A stretch of DNA of 46,177 bases from Caldithrix abyssi (GCA_011369465.1 DRQG01000153.1:1-46177); one strand, 5' to 3'; shown: positions 16,889 to 26,102, counted from the first letter of the stretch. Made by a program: numbers and translations. The notes: generated by a model not told the origin, from the letters alone.

Positions 16889-17413
16889 TGAATTGCGTCC
16901 TTAGTTGGGTTTGTTCGCTTTCTAAATTAATTAAAAAATTCGGCAAACTAAAATTTAATTTCGGGTTGGATGACCATTGCTATCCAAAATAATCTATTAT
17001 GATAAAAGCAGACATCGTTTTTTAAGGAGTTACAACAATAATTATCTCCATTGTCAAATCTGCTCCTCCGCCAACTCTCCCCCTTGGTCCCCCTCTCTTT
17101 TCGAAAGAGAGGGGGAATTAAAGGGGGTGAGTTGCCATTTTCTGTAAGCAAGGATAATGTTTAATTTCTATTTTGGACAAGTATATTGGATGACATTATT
17201 TAAAAAAAGTTGGATATCTCATCGGAAAACCGACGGCAGAATTTGACAAACACCTGTTCCGCAGGAACATAAAGGGGGATTCACAAAAAGGAAAGGTAAG
17301 CGTTCCATAGGCGATTTTTTATGAACATTCTTCTCTGTTCTTTACTTGAAGCGTGCCTACTTATTTCTTAATTTAACATTTTTATTGAATTAACTTCGAT
17401 CGACGGAGTAGGT
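16889..17413. other. Divergent intergenic region between the propeller gene and menF
   Basis: This 525-base gap separates two divergent genes. It holds the nested palindromic element at 17072-17134, a small hairpin TGTTCC-GCA-GGAACA (17255-17269), and an AT-rich stretch (17345-17400) that probably carries the men promoter. CGGAG at 17404-17408 is the ribosome site of menF. A minus-strand frame of 67 codons (16948-17151) reads through the palindrome and is not taken as a gene. Confidence 0.5.
17072..17134. repeat. Nested palindromic element with C/G runs (MITE- or REP-like)
   Basis: An inner perfect 12-base arm pair, CCCCCTCTCTTT (17089-17100) and AAAGAGAGGGGG (17104-17115), has a TCG loop. 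An outer pair, CAACTCTCCCCCTT and AAGGGGGTGAGTTG, matches 13 of 14 bases. The whole 63 bases can fold into a two-step cruciform, typical of small non-autonomous palindromic repeats in intergenic DNA. No transposase is near. Confidence 0.75.
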
Positions 17414-18799
17414 ATGGCTGACGCGAGTGCGACACCGCTAACGGAAATGGAAATTTCACGGAACGAAATCCGCAAACATCTTCAGGATGCGCTGAACAAT
17501 TTAGCAGGAAAGCAATCGGTTGTTCGTATAGAGTTTAAAGTGGATGCGACCGATATCTTGTGCTGGCTTCATAACCAGCGGAGCACCAACCGCTTGTACT
17601 GGAGCGACCGTGAACGCCGCTTCGAAATGGCCGGCATCGGTACGGAACGGATTATAAGCGGCAAAAATATGTCCGGGCTGAACGGGGCGCTGTTGGAAAT
17701 GAAGCAAATCACCCGGATGGATAAACGTCTGCGTTTTTTTGGCGGATTGCGTTTCAGCGAAGCGGATCATCGGGATAACAGCTGGACCGATTTCGGTTTT
17801 TTCCGCTTTCATCTGCCCACCTTTGAACTGGGGCGAAGGGAAGATGAATACTACTTTGCCTGCAACGTGAAAAAAGACGATGAAGCCGATATAAATGCGT
17901 TGCGGAATAAATATCTGTCCGAGTTTGATCGTCTCAATTTCGCTGCCGGAGGCCACCCGGCGCAGGATTTCCGGTTTATTAGCCGCAGCGACAACCCCGA
18001 TAAAACCGGGTGGAAAGCCAACGTCCAAAAGGCTCTGGATTATCTACGGGCTAATGGTCTCAAAAAAGTGGTGTTAGCCCGCAATTCCCGTCTGGAATTC
18101 CGGCAGGCGCCTCAGCCGGAAGCCATTCTGGACGCCCTGCGCGTCAGCAATCCCAATTCCTTCCTGTTTCTGTTTGAAGGTGGCCCCAACCATTTTTTTA
18201 TCGGCAGTACGCCGGAGCGCCTGTATTATCGTACCGGGCGTCAGCTGCTCACCGAAGCCGTGGCCGGCACCCGTCGCCGCGGCAGCACACCGGCCGAAGA
18301 CCAGCGCCTGAAACAGGACCTGCTGACCTGTGAGAAAGATTTACGCGAGCATGATTACGTGGTGCAGACCATCGAACAGGTTTTACGGAAATTTAGTTTG
18401 GATATCGAAAAAGACGAGCAGGTGGGCATTCTGGAAAATGTGCGTGTTCAGCATTTACTGGTGCGGTTCAAAGCGCGTTTGCAAAACGATGTGAACGACA
18501 CGCACATCTTGCCGGCATTGCATCCCACACCGGCCGTGGGCGGTTTTCCCACCGGCGCGGCTCTGCATAAAATCAGCGAGTTCGAGCAATTTGACCGCGG
18601 CTGGTATGCCGGGCCCGTGGGCTGGATCGGGCAGGACGAAGCCGAATTTGCCGTGGCTATCCGCTCGGCATTACTGCAGGCCAATACCATTAATCTGTTC
18701 AGCGGCGCCGGACTGGTGGACGGCTCCGATCCCGAAGCCGAGTGGCAGGAACTGGAAAACAAAATTGCCAACTACCTAAAAATATTGCAAGCCGAATGA
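17414..18799 (+). CDS. menF: Isochorismate synthase MenF
   Basis: MenF converts chorismate to isochorismate, the committed step of classical menaquinone synthesis. The 461-residue protein carries the chorismate-binding domain in its C-terminal two thirds: KKVVLARNS (the general-base Lys), FFIGSTPERLYYR, EAVAGTRRRG, LHPTPAVGGFPT and GWYAGPVGWIG, all characteristic of isochorismate synthases. The N-terminal 180 residues are the more variable domain. It heads the men cluster and overlaps menD by four bases (ATGA). Salicylate or enterobactin isochorismate synthases share the domain, but the adjacent menD settles the role. Confidence 0.95.
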   Translation: MADASATPLTEMEISRNEIRKHLQDALNNLAGKQSVVRIEFKVDATDILCWLHNQRSTNRLYWSDRERRFEMAGIGTERIISGKNMSGLNGALLEMKQITRMDKRLRFFGGLRFSEADHRDNSWTDFGFFRFHLPTFELGRREDEYYFACNVKKDDEADINALRNKYLSEFDRLNFAAGGHPAQDFRFISRSDNPDKTGWKANVQKALDYLRANGLKKVVLARNSRLEFRQAPQPEAILDALRVSNPNSFLFLFEGGPNHFFIGSTPERLYYRTGRQLLTEAVAGTRRRGSTPAEDQRLKQDLLTCEKDLREHDYVVQTIEQVLRKFSLDIEKDEQVGILENVRVQHLLVRFKARLQNDVNDTHILPALHPTPAVGGFPTGAALHKISEFEQFDRGWYAGPVGWIGQDEAEFAVAIRSALLQANTINLFSGAGLVDGSDPEAEWQELENKIANYLKILQAE

Positions 18800-20526
18800 C
18801 CTCCGCCGATGCAAATTGGAATCATTTCTGGAGTCGTTTAATCATCAGCGAACTTGTCCGTCAGGGTGTCCGCTATTTTTGTATCTCTCCCGGCTCGCGT
18901 TCCACACCTTTAACCGTCGCCGCGGCGCAGCATCCTCAGGCCAGGTCCGCTATTTTTTATGATGAACGGGCCGCCGCCTTCCATGCTTTGGGTTACGCCC
19001 GGGCCTGCGGAAAACCGGCCGCGTTAATCTGCACTTCCGGAACGGCCGCGGCCAATTACTATCCGGCCGTTATCGAAGCGGCCCAGGAAAATATTCCGCT
19101 TGTCATCCTCAGCGCCGACCGCCCGCCGGAACTGCGCGACAGCGGCGCCAATCAAACCATCGATCAAGTCAAACTATTCGGCGCGTATGTACGCTGGTTC
19201 TTCGATCTGCCTGCACCGGACGGGCAAATGGATCCGGCCTTTGTGCTGCGCACGGTAGATCGGCTTCTGGCCCATTCCGACAGTGGGCCGGTGCATCTTA
19301 ACTGTATGTTCCGTGAACCGCTGGCGCCGGAGGATATCCGCTTACCCGAAGGTTACAATCAAAGCATTCAACGCTGGGAAGAAAGCGCCCGGCCCTGGAC
19401 GCGGTACGAAAAAGGCCGGACAATCTTAAACGAAGAAACGTTGAACGCCGTTATTCGTCGTATCAATCAGGCCGAAAACGGACTTGTGCTGCTGGGGCGG
19501 TTGAACCCAAATCAGGATAACGAGGCCGTTGTTCAGTTCTGCGAACGCCTGGGCTGGCCGGTTTTTGCCGATATCACTTCGGGATGGCGTCTTTCAAAAG
19601 ATTTACCCCATGCTATCCCGTATTACGATTGGCTTCTATCCGCCGAACAACCGCATTTTGATACGGTAGTGCATCTGGGCGGACGGTACGTATCCAAACG
19701 GCTGATGCAGCTATTGGAAAAAAACAAACCACAGCTCTATTATCACATTGATGATACCGGCCAAACGATTGACCCGGTTTCCGTGGTTACCGCCCGGCTG
19801 TTGGTCGCGCCGGATCAATTCTGCAGGCAGGCGCTGCCATTGATGGCGGATAGGAAACCGGCGCAGGCAACGCTGCATCTTAAAAACCGTTCCGAGAAGG
19901 TCGGGCGTATTTTGGACGAAACGCTGCACGAAACCGATGCACTGAACCAGCCGCTGCTCAGCCGCATCGTGTCGGAGTTGTTGCCCGCTGACGGCGCGTT
20001 GTTTTTGGCATCCAGTCTGCCGGTGCGCGAAATGAACTGGTTTGGAAGCGCGGGAAAAAATTGGTTGCCCGTAGCCGCCAATCGCGGCGCCAGCGGTATT
20101 GACGGTACCGTAGCCTCCGCTGCCGGATTTGCCGCCGGGCTGGAACAAACCGTCACTTTGTTAATAGGCGATCTGGCTCTTCTGCACGATCTGAATTCTT
20201 TATTGATCCTGAAAAATAACGAGCAGCCGGTGATTGTTATTGTGGAAAATAATCACGGCGGCGGCATTTTTCATTTTTTACCCATCGTGGAATATGATGC
20301 CGTATTTGAATCGTTTTTTGCCACGCCACACCAACTCAATTTTGAACACGCAGCAAAAATGTTTGATCTGCCTTATTTCACGGCGCGAACCCCTGCCGAA
20401 TTGCGGGATGTCTATCAACAGACATTGAAAACACGGCGTTCGGCGCTGATCGAAGTGACAACCGACCGCAGTGAAAACGCCAAACTGCATAAAACCATTC
20501 TACAGCGGATTAAAGAACGACTATGA
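18796..20526 (+). CDS. menD: 2-succinyl-5-enolpyruvyl-6-hydroxy-3-cyclohexene-1-carboxylate synthase MenD
   Basis: MenD is a thiamine-diphosphate enzyme that joins isochorismate with 2-oxoglutarate. With the start at ATG 18796 (overlapping the menF stop) it has 576 residues; an in-frame ATG at 18742 lies inside menF and is rejected. Diagnostic motifs are ISPGSRSTPLT near the N-terminus, YDERAAAFHALG with the cofactor-activating Glu, CTSGTAAANYYPAVIEA, SADRPPELRDSGANQTIDQ, and the ThDP/Mg site GDLALLHDLNSL...NNHGGGIFHFLP. It also overlaps menH by four bases. Confidence 0.96.
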   Translation: MTSADANWNHFWSRLIISELVRQGVRYFCISPGSRSTPLTVAAAQHPQARSAIFYDERAAAFHALGYARACGKPAALICTSGTAAANYYPAVIEAAQENIPLVILSADRPPELRDSGANQTIDQVKLFGAYVRWFFDLPAPDGQMDPAFVLRTVDRLLAHSDSGPVHLNCMFREPLAPEDIRLPEGYNQSIQRWEESARPWTRYEKGRTILNEETLNAVIRRINQAENGLVLLGRLNPNQDNEAVVQFCERLGWPVFADITSGWRLSKDLPHAIPYYDWLLSAEQPHFDTVVHLGGRYVSKRLMQLLEKNKPQLYYHIDDTGQTIDPVSVVTARLLVAPDQFCRQALPLMADRKPAQATLHLKNRSEKVGRILDETLHETDALNQPLLSRIVSELLPADGALFLASSLPVREMNWFGSAGKNWLPVAANRGASGIDGTVASAAGFAAGLEQTVTLLIGDLALLHDLNSLLILKNNEQPVIVIVENNHGGGIFHFLPIVEYDAVFESFFATPHQLNFEHAAKMFDLPYFTARTPAELRDVYQQTLKTRRSALIEVTTDRSENAKLHKTILQRIKERL

Positions 20527-21308
20527 ACCTCAACGCCCAATGGACGGACAACGGCGTCGCGCAAACCCTCGTGTATCTGCACGGTTTTATGGGCAGCGCG
20601 GCGGACTGGGAACAGATTGAGGCGCGATTAGGAACAGATTTTAATCATTTGCGGATCGATTTGCCCGGACATGGGAAATCGCCGTTGCAAGAAAATACGG
20701 ATTTCCCGCGGACAGCCCGGCAGATAATCGACTTGCTGAATGAACGCGGCATCCAAAAGGCCCATTGGGTCGGTTACTCTATGGGCGGACGCATTTTGCT
20801 CTATTTTGCTTTGCAGTATCCCCGGCCGGTGCTGTCGCTGGTACTGGAATCGGCGTCGCCCGGGCTGGAAAGCCGTAAGGACAGGGAAAAACGAAAAACG
20901 GCGGATGTTCAGACGGCGCAAAAGCTGCGGCAGGATTTAAAGGCTTTTTTGGCGGATTGGTACCGCCAACCGCTCTTTGGTTACATTACGGACAATGAAC
21001 GTTATGCGGAATTGATTCAACGGCGGCTGAAGAATGATCCGGACAGGCTGGCTAAAGCAATGATAAATTTAAGCGTCGCGGAACAACCCGATTTATGGCC
21101 GCGTTTGGGGGAAATATCCTGTCCGGTACTGCTCATCTGTGGCGGACTGGATCAAAAATATGTGGAAATCACAAGACGCATACAGGAAAAACAGCCCGGT
21201 TTTTTACGCCGCGTAGTGCCTGAGTGTGGACACAATACACATTTTGAGCAGCCGGAAAGATTTGCGGAAATTTTAAGGGAGTTTATAATAAGTCTAATTA
21301 CGAATTAG
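20523..21308 (+). CDS. menH: MenH-type alpha/beta hydrolase (SHCHC synthase)
   Basis: MenH eliminates pyruvate from SEPHCHC to give SHCHC. The 261-residue protein is an alpha/beta hydrolase with oxyanion-loop motif LHGFMGSAADW at 19-29, nucleophile elbow GYSMGGR (Ser86), a later Asp in CGGLDQKY and His in CGHNTHFEQPERF. Size, spacing and the position straight after menD (ATGA overlap) fit MenH well. Alpha/beta hydrolases are hard to tell apart by sequence alone, so the specific name rests partly on context. Repeat DNA follows for about 340 bases before menB. Confidence 0.88.
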   Translation: MNLNAQWTDNGVAQTLVYLHGFMGSAADWEQIEARLGTDFNHLRIDLPGHGKSPLQENTDFPRTARQIIDLLNERGIQKAHWVGYSMGGRILLYFALQYPRPVLSLVLESASPGLESRKDREKRKTADVQTAQKLRQDLKAFLADWYRQPLFGYITDNERYAELIQRRLKNDPDRLAKAMINLSVAEQPDLWPRLGEISCPVLLICGGLDQKYVEITRRIQEKQPGFLRRVVPECGHNTHFEQPERFAEILREFIISLITN

Positions 21309-21331
21309 TTAATTACGAATTACAAATGTAT

Positions 21332-21349
21332 CGCAAGATTTATCTTGCG
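21332..21349. repeat. 18-base palindrome, copy 1
   Basis: CGCAAGAT-TT-ATCTTGCG, two perfect 8-base arms around two bases, lies just after menH. Further copies at 26082-26099 (same loop) and 45942-45959 (loop GA) make it a dispersed family. Confidence 0.8.
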
Positions 21350-21360
21350 CTCAGAAAGCC

Positions 21361-21512
21361 GACCCTTCGACCCCGACAAGTCGGGACAGGCAGGGCTTAC
21401 CCTTCGACAGGCTCAGGGTACGGAGGCTGAGCCTGTCGAAGCCTCCTGGTTCCCTTCGACGAGCTCAGGGAACGGAGGCTGAACTTTCGACTACACTCAG
21501 GGCAGGCAACTA
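21361..21512. repeat. Intergenic repeat of the CCTGAGCCTGTCGAAGG family downstream of menH
   Basis: The stretch has CCTTCGACCCCGACAAGTCG, then CCCTTCGACAGGCTCAGGGT, then GGAGGCTGAGCCTGTCGAAG and CCCTTCGACGAGCTCAGGGA, so it can fold on itself several times. The first block is shared almost exactly with the gap after lon. Confidence 0.75.
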
Positions 21513-21606
21513 AAAGCCAATAGCCAACAGCTAAAAGCCCAATAACTTAATAACTAAAAACTGATAACTAATAACTAATAACTAATAACTAATAACTGAC
21601 AACTAT
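21511..21606. repeat. Heptamer-like AACTAAT tract upstream of menB
   Basis: From about 21511 the sequence passes through AGCTAAAAGCC-like units into AATAACT heptamers, repeated at 21561-21595, and ends about 40 bases before menB. A very similar tract lies before menG. These low-complexity tracts are not coding. Confidence 0.7.
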
Positions 21607-21648
21607 TAAATCCAATACTGCATTTATTCAAACAAACGGGAGGCCTGT

Positions 21649-22470
21649 ATGATTTCCGTAAACTGGCAGCAAGCCGGTAAATACACCGACATCAAATATC
21701 ATAAAGCCGAGGGTATCGCCAAAATAACCATTAACCGGCCGGAAGTGCGCAATGCTTTTCGTCCGCTCACCGTAAAAGAGATGAGCCACGCCCTGGAAGA
21801 CGCCCGGGAAGACCAAACCATCGGTGTGATTATTCTGACCGGAGAAGGGGACAAAGCCTTCTGCTCCGGAGGCGATCAAAAGATTCGCGGCGACAGCGGC
21901 TATGTGGATGAGCAGGGCGTGCACCGCCTTAATGTGCTCGATTTTCAGCGGCAAATTCGCACCTGCCCCAAACCGGTTATTGCCATGGTTGCCGGTTATG
22001 CCATCGGCGGCGGCCATGTGCTGCATGTGGTCTGCGATTTAACCATTGCCGCGGATAACGCCATTTTCGGGCAGACCGGGCCCAAGGTCGGCTCATTCGA
22101 CGGCGGGTACGGTGCCAGCTATCTGGCGCGTATCGTCGGGCAGAAAAAAGCGCGGGAAATCTGGTATCTGTGCCGGCAGTACAACGCGCAAGAGGCGCTG
22201 GATATGGGATTGGTCAATGCTGTTGTACCGCTGGAAAAGCTGGAAGAAGAAACCGTGCAGTGGGCGCGGGAAATCCTGGCCAACTCGCCGCTGGCCATTC
22301 GCCTGCTCAAATCGGCCTTCAATGCTGACGTGGACGGGCAGACCGGTTTGCAGGAACTGGCCGGCAACGCCACGCTGCTTTATTATATGAGCGAAGAAGC
22401 CCAGGAAGGCCGCGACGCCTTTGTGCAAAAACGCAAACCCGATTTTTCGAAATTTCCGAAGAGACCATAA
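21649..22470 (+). CDS. menB: 1,4-dihydroxy-2-naphthoyl-CoA synthase MenB
   Basis: MenB, a crotonase-fold enzyme, closes the second ring of the naphthoquinone from o-succinylbenzoyl-CoA. The 273 residues carry [16 protein letters not shown], the oxyanion and CoA region [25 protein letters not shown] and the MenB-specific [20 protein letters not shown] followed by [21 protein letters not shown]. The QTG motif marks the bicarbonate-dependent subtype. GGGAGG lies about ten bases before the ATG, so translation is independent of menH across the repeat-filled gap. Confidence 0.97.
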   Translation: MISVNWQQAGKYTDIKYHKAEGIAKITINRPEVRNAFRPLTVKEMSHALEDAREDQTIGVIILTGEGDKAFCSGGDQKIRGDSGYVDEQGVHRLNVLDFQRQIRTCPKPVIAMVAGYAIGGGHVLHVVCDLTIAADNAIFGQTGPKVGSFDGGYGASYLARIVGQKKAREIWYLCRQYNAQEALDMGLVNAVVPLEKLEEETVQWAREILANSPLAIRLLKSAFNADVDGQTGLQELAGNATLLYYMSEEAQEGRDAFVQKRKPDFSKFPKRP

Positions 22471-22477
22471 AAGTGTA

Positions 22478-22582
22478 AATAACAAATTCCAAAATACAAA
22501 TGATAATTATATTGGAAATTTATAAGCCCTGTTGTAAATTCAGTTAATATTGAGATTTGTTGTTTGTTATTTGGATTTTTGA
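22478..22582. repeat. AT-rich imperfect inverted repeat between menB and menA
   Basis: AATAACAAATTCCAAAATAC (22478-22497) is roughly the inverse of TTTGTTATTTGGATTTTT (about 22563-22580). It fills nearly all of the 120-base gap and resembles the small AT-rich palindromic elements common in such genomes. Arms are imperfect, so this is tentative. Confidence 0.45.
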
Positions 22583-22590
22583 GAACTGTA

Positions 22591-23481
22591 ATGACTACAC
22601 AACTTGATAAATTAAAACATTGGCTCCTGGCGGCGCGGCCGAAAACCCTATGGGCGGCGGTGGCGCCGGTTCTTATCGGTACGGCCATGGCCTATGCCGA
22701 CGGCGTGTTCCATTGGCCTTCGGCAACGGTAGCCCTGGTGCTCTCGCTGCTCATTCAGATCGGCACCAATTTTGCCAATGACTATTTTGATTACATCCAC
22801 GGCGCCGATACGGAGGAACGTACCGGTCCTATGCGCCTTACTCAGGCCGGGCTCATATCGCCGCAACAGATGAAAAAAGCCTTTATACTGATCTTTGCGC
22901 TTACCTTTATCGGCGGAATGTATCTGGTGTGGCGCGGCGGCTGGCCCATATTATTGGTGGGCTTGTTATCCATTTTATTCGGCATACTTTACACCGGCGG
23001 CCCCTTTCCGTTGGGTTACAAGGGTTTGGGCGATGTGCTGGTGCTTGTATTCTTCGGCCCGGTTGCGGTGGGCGGCACGTACTACGTGCAGGCTTTGCAG
23101 ATCAACGGCATTGTCCTGCTAGCCGGTCTGTCGCCGGGAATGATTGCCACTTCCATTCTGGTGGCTAATAATCTGCGCGATATTGCCACGGATCGAAAAG
23201 CGGGCAAACGCACGCTGGCGGTACGCTTCGGCAAAACCTTTTCCCGGCTGGAATATCTGTTTATGCTGGTTTCCGCGGCCCTGATTCCCGTTATGCTCTA
23301 TGTGTACACCCGCGAACATCCCTACGCTATGGCGGCTGTTTTGACTATCCTGTTTTCACTGCCCACGGTCACGACGGTTTTTCGCGAATCCGAAGGCGTC
23401 ACCCTCAATCGGGTTCTGGCCGATACGGGTAAAATTCTTTTATTGTACAGCGTTCTGTTCTCACTGGGATGGATTTTGTGA
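22591..23481 (+). CDS. menA: 1,4-dihydroxy-2-naphthoate polyprenyltransferase MenA
   Basis: MenA attaches the isoprenoid side chain to dihydroxynaphthoate in the membrane and decarboxylates it. The 296-residue protein is strongly hydrophobic, with about eight or nine membrane segments. It has the prenyl-diphosphate motifs NDYFDYIHGADTEERTGP (NDxxDxxxD) and NNLRDIATDRKAGKRTLAVR. I chose ATG 22591 (MTTQLDKLKHWLLAARPKTL) over a TTG nine codons upstream, because the longer form reaches into the repeat. A strong ribosome site is not obvious. menC starts inside its last codons. Confidence 0.95.
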   Translation: MTTQLDKLKHWLLAARPKTLWAAVAPVLIGTAMAYADGVFHWPSATVALVLSLLIQIGTNFANDYFDYIHGADTEERTGPMRLTQAGLISPQQMKKAFILIFALTFIGGMYLVWRGGWPILLVGLLSILFGILYTGGPFPLGYKGLGDVLVLVFFGPVAVGGTYYVQALQINGIVLLAGLSPGMIATSILVANNLRDIATDRKAGKRTLAVRFGKTFSRLEYLFMLVSAALIPVMLYVYTREHPYAMAAVLTILFSLPTVTTVFRESEGVTLNRVLADTGKILLLYSVLFSLGWIL

Positions 23482-24593
23482 AGCCGGTTTCGTTCAAAAT
23501 ATATGCCTTTAATTTACCTCTAAAATATCCCGTAATCGTAGCCGGAAAAAAATTATCGCACCGCTCAGGTCTGCTGCTGGAATTAGGCGATGAAAAGGGC
23601 AGCTCAGGATGGGGTGAAGTAAGTCCTCTGCCGGGTTTGCATCGGCAAACAGCGCAGGAATGCCTTAATGAACTGGTTTCGGCTTTCGAAAAAGATTATT
23701 TGGGCAATATTGATATTGATGCAAATTCACCTTTGGATAGTGTTGCCAAATTATCGTCTTTGCTAACCTCCCCGGCCTCGCGCTTTGGACTGGAAAGCGC
23801 CTTCTTAAATTTACTGGCTACCGCGCAGAATACAAACCCGGCCGCTCTTCTCAACACAAATTATGCCCGTGCGGTTTACATCAACGGGCTGCTTATCGAC
23901 AGTGGGGAAGACGCTGTGTGGGAAATTGCCCGTTTGTACGCTTTGGGTTACCGTTCAGTAAAAATAAAAACGGGCCGGCATAATTTAAATGAAGAACTGG
24001 AAAATCTGCGGCGCATCCTTGCCGAAACGCCTGCCGATATGCGCTTCCGGCTGGACGCCAACCGCCGTTGGACTTTGGATGAAGCCCTTCATTTTGTGAA
24101 AGGCCTGCCGGCCGGAAAAATTGAATATGTGGAAGAACCGCTGAAAAATCCGCAGGACCTGCCCCGGTTTTGCGCAGAATCGCCCTTTCCGGTAGCTTTA
24201 GACGAAACGCTGCGGCAGCCGGACTACAGGGAATATCTCTCGTTACCCGGCGTTGGCACAGCGATATTGAAACCGGCTGTGCTGGGCGGTATAAGGACAG
24301 TGATGGAACGGACTAAAGAAGCCCGTCGGGAAGGCTGTTCCGTGGTTATCAGCGACACCTTTAGCGGCGGAGTGGGTTTGGCGACGCATTTGGCTCTGGC
24401 CGCCGCCTTATCCGAAAATACCGCCGCCGGACTGGACACATACCGTTATTTGCGACAAGACCTGCTGGCACGTCCGCTTACCGTATCGAGCGGCCGGATG
24501 GACGTGGATGAAAATATGAACAGAGCCCGGCAGGTAAATAGGGCCCTGCTTAGCCATAGGATTACCGTGTATGAAAATCCCCTTTCTCATTAA
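23469..24593 (+). CDS. menC: o-Succinylbenzoate synthase MenC
   Basis: MenC, an enolase-superfamily dehydratase, turns SHCHC into o-succinylbenzoate. The 374 residues show the barrel residues of the family: VKIKTGR (the Lys acid/base), FRLDANRRW (metal Asp), VEEPL (metal Glu), ALDET (metal Asp) and ILKPAVLGG (second Lys). The ATG at 23469 overlaps menA by 13 bases; GTG 23478, which overlaps the menA stop exactly, is an alternative three codons in. It overlaps menE by 23 bases. Confidence 0.95.
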   Translation: MDFVKPVSFKIYAFNLPLKYPVIVAGKKLSHRSGLLLELGDEKGSSGWGEVSPLPGLHRQTAQECLNELVSAFEKDYLGNIDIDANSPLDSVAKLSSLLTSPASRFGLESAFLNLLATAQNTNPAALLNTNYARAVYINGLLIDSGEDAVWEIARLYALGYRSVKIKTGRHNLNEELENLRRILAETPADMRFRLDANRRWTLDEALHFVKGLPAGKIEYVEEPLKNPQDLPRFCAESPFPVALDETLRQPDYREYLSLPGVGTAILKPAVLGGIRTVMERTKEARREGCSVVISDTFSGGVGLATHLALAAALSENTAAGLDTYRYLRQDLLARPLTVSSGRMDVDENMNRARQVNRALLSHRITVYENPLSH

Positions 24594-25986
24594 CCGGGCA
24601 GCCCGGCAATTTGGGGAGCGGCCCGCGCTTATATCTGGCGGCGAGACGGTATCCTATGCCGAATATGAACGCAATGTGGCCCGGGCGGCAAAGATTTTAT
24701 CGGATCTGGGCTTACGCCCGCACGAACGAGCGGCGCTTTACGGTAAACCCGCGGCGAAATATGTTTACGCCTTTTGGGCGGCTATGGCCCTTAAATCCAT
24801 GGTCGTTCCGCTCAATACCCGGCTGCCTCTGGACGGCCTGAAAGCTCAGTTGCGCCAAACCGGCTGTTCTTTTTTGGTTGCTGACCACTGGCCGGAAAAT
24901 GCGACGCGTAATGCTCTTTTTTTCCCGATGAACGATCTTGTCCGGATGGACGAAAAAAGAGGAACAATCCCCGCGCAGATAGATGAACGCCAACCGGCGA
25001 CTATCGTCTTTACCTCCGGCAGTTCAGGGGAACCCAGTCCGGCCGTGCTGACGTATGGCAACCACTATTACAACGCCTTAGGTTCCAACGAAAATATCAG
25101 GCTGAATCCTGGCGACCGCTGGCTGCTGTCTTTACCATTGTATCACGTGGCGGGAATTTCTATTTTATTCCGCGCGGCATTGGCCGGCGCCGCGGTAATT
25201 GTGCCCGATGCGAACAATCGGTTGGCCGAACAGATATTGGAAAGCCGGCCGACGCATATCTCTCTGGTTGCGGCGCAATTGGCCGAACTGCTGGAAATAC
25301 AGGATATCCGTTCCGTAATGAAAAATATGCGCGCCATTCTGCTGGGCGGCAGCGCCATTTCGCATAAATTGATCAAACGCGCTTTTGAGGCCGGCTGGCC
25401 GCTGTTTGTTAGTTACGGCAGCACACAGATGGCCTCGCAGATTACCACAACCACGCCGGCGGCCGGTTTGGAAGAGTTGTTCACTTCCGGTTTTGTGCTG
25501 CCGTATCGTGAAGTGCGCATTGGGGAAAATGCTGAGATATTGGTGAAAGGCCAAACGCTTTTTTCCGGGTATTGGGAAAAGGGCAAAATCGTTCCGGCTG
25601 CGGTCGATGATGGCTGGTTCCGTACCGGCGATGCCGGTTTTTTCGACGTCCAAAACCGACTTGTGGTTCAGGGTCGGCTGGATCGTATGTTTATTTCCGG
25701 CGGCGAAAATATCCATCCCGAAGAAATTGAACGGGAGCTGCTCAAAATAGAGGGCGTTCGTCAGGCCGTTGTGGTGGCCTATGACGACGATCGTTTCGGG
25801 CAGCGGCCGGCAGCCTTTGTAAAAGGAATTGACTGGAATGAACAGACGGTGGAAAAAATAAAAGCCCTTTTACGTCGTTCCTTACCCGCATACAAAATTC
25901 CCGACCGCTTCCTGCCCTGGCCGGACGACGCTCCGCAGGGAATGAAAACACCGTGGAAATGGTTTGAGAAGGCAATTAAGAATTAA
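24571..25986 (+). CDS. menE: o-Succinylbenzoate-CoA ligase MenE
   Basis: MenE activates o-succinylbenzoate to its CoA thioester through an acyl-adenylate. The 471 residues cover the acyl-adenylating fold: P-loop FTSGSSGEPSPAV at about 149-161, LPLYHVAG, the A5 motif YGSTQMAS, DDGWFRTGDAGFFD and the hinge VQGRLDRMFISGGENIHPEEIE, with a C-terminal Lys motif in QGMKTPWKW. The usual P-loop Lys (T-G-x-P-K) is replaced by Ser, which is odd but outside the strictly essential residues. Its last codons (I-K-N-stop) lie in an AATTAAG heptamer tract, so repeat DNA supplies its stop codon. Confidence 0.94.
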   Translation: MKIPFLINRAARQFGERPALISGGETVSYAEYERNVARAAKILSDLGLRPHERAALYGKPAAKYVYAFWAAMALKSMVVPLNTRLPLDGLKAQLRQTGCSFLVADHWPENATRNALFFPMNDLVRMDEKRGTIPAQIDERQPATIVFTSGSSGEPSPAVLTYGNHYYNALGSNENIRLNPGDRWLLSLPLYHVAGISILFRAALAGAAVIVPDANNRLAEQILESRPTHISLVAAQLAELLEIQDIRSVMKNMRAILLGGSAISHKLIKRAFEAGWPLFVSYGSTQMASQITTTTPAAGLEELFTSGFVLPYREVRIGENAEILVKGQTLFSGYWEKGKIVPAAVDDGWFRTGDAGFFDVQNRLVVQGRLDRMFISGGENIHPEEIERELLKIEGVRQAVVVAYDDDRFGQRPAAFVKGIDWNEQTVEKIKALLRRSLPAYKIPDRFLPWPDDAPQGMKTPWKWFEKAIKN

Positions 25987-26080
25987 GAATTAAGAATGAA
26001 GAATAAAAAAAACTCTGTGTTCCCCGTGTTCTCTGTGGTTGGACAAGCACAAAGGGGCAAAGGCACAGAGGCACAAAGTA
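25974..26080. repeat. Heptamer tract plus inverted CACAGAG/TTTGCCCC repeat module
   Basis: AATTAAG heptamers begin in the last codons of menE (25974) and run to about 26005. Then AACTCTGTGTTCC...TGTTCTCTGTGGTT (26011-26040) and AAGCACAAAGGGGCAAAGGC with CACAGAGGCACAAAG (26045-26078) follow. This is the reverse complement of the module pair found three times at 45728-46050. Confidence 0.75.
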
Positions 26081-26081
26081 G

Positions 26082-26099
26082 CGCAAGATTTATCTTGCG
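26082..26099. repeat. 18-base palindrome, copy 2
   Basis: CGCAAGAT-TT-ATCTTGCG is identical to the copy after menH at 21332. Confidence 0.8.
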
Positions 26100-26102
26100 G
26101 GA

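Noticed and set aside
16948-17151. Minus-strand frame of 67 codons
   Set aside because: It reads through the nested palindrome at 17072-17134 and has no ribosome site; such frames are a by-product of the repeat.
21551-21605. CRISPR-like regular repeats before menB
   Set aside because: Units are about seven bases with no spacers, a simple low-complexity tract and not a CRISPR array.
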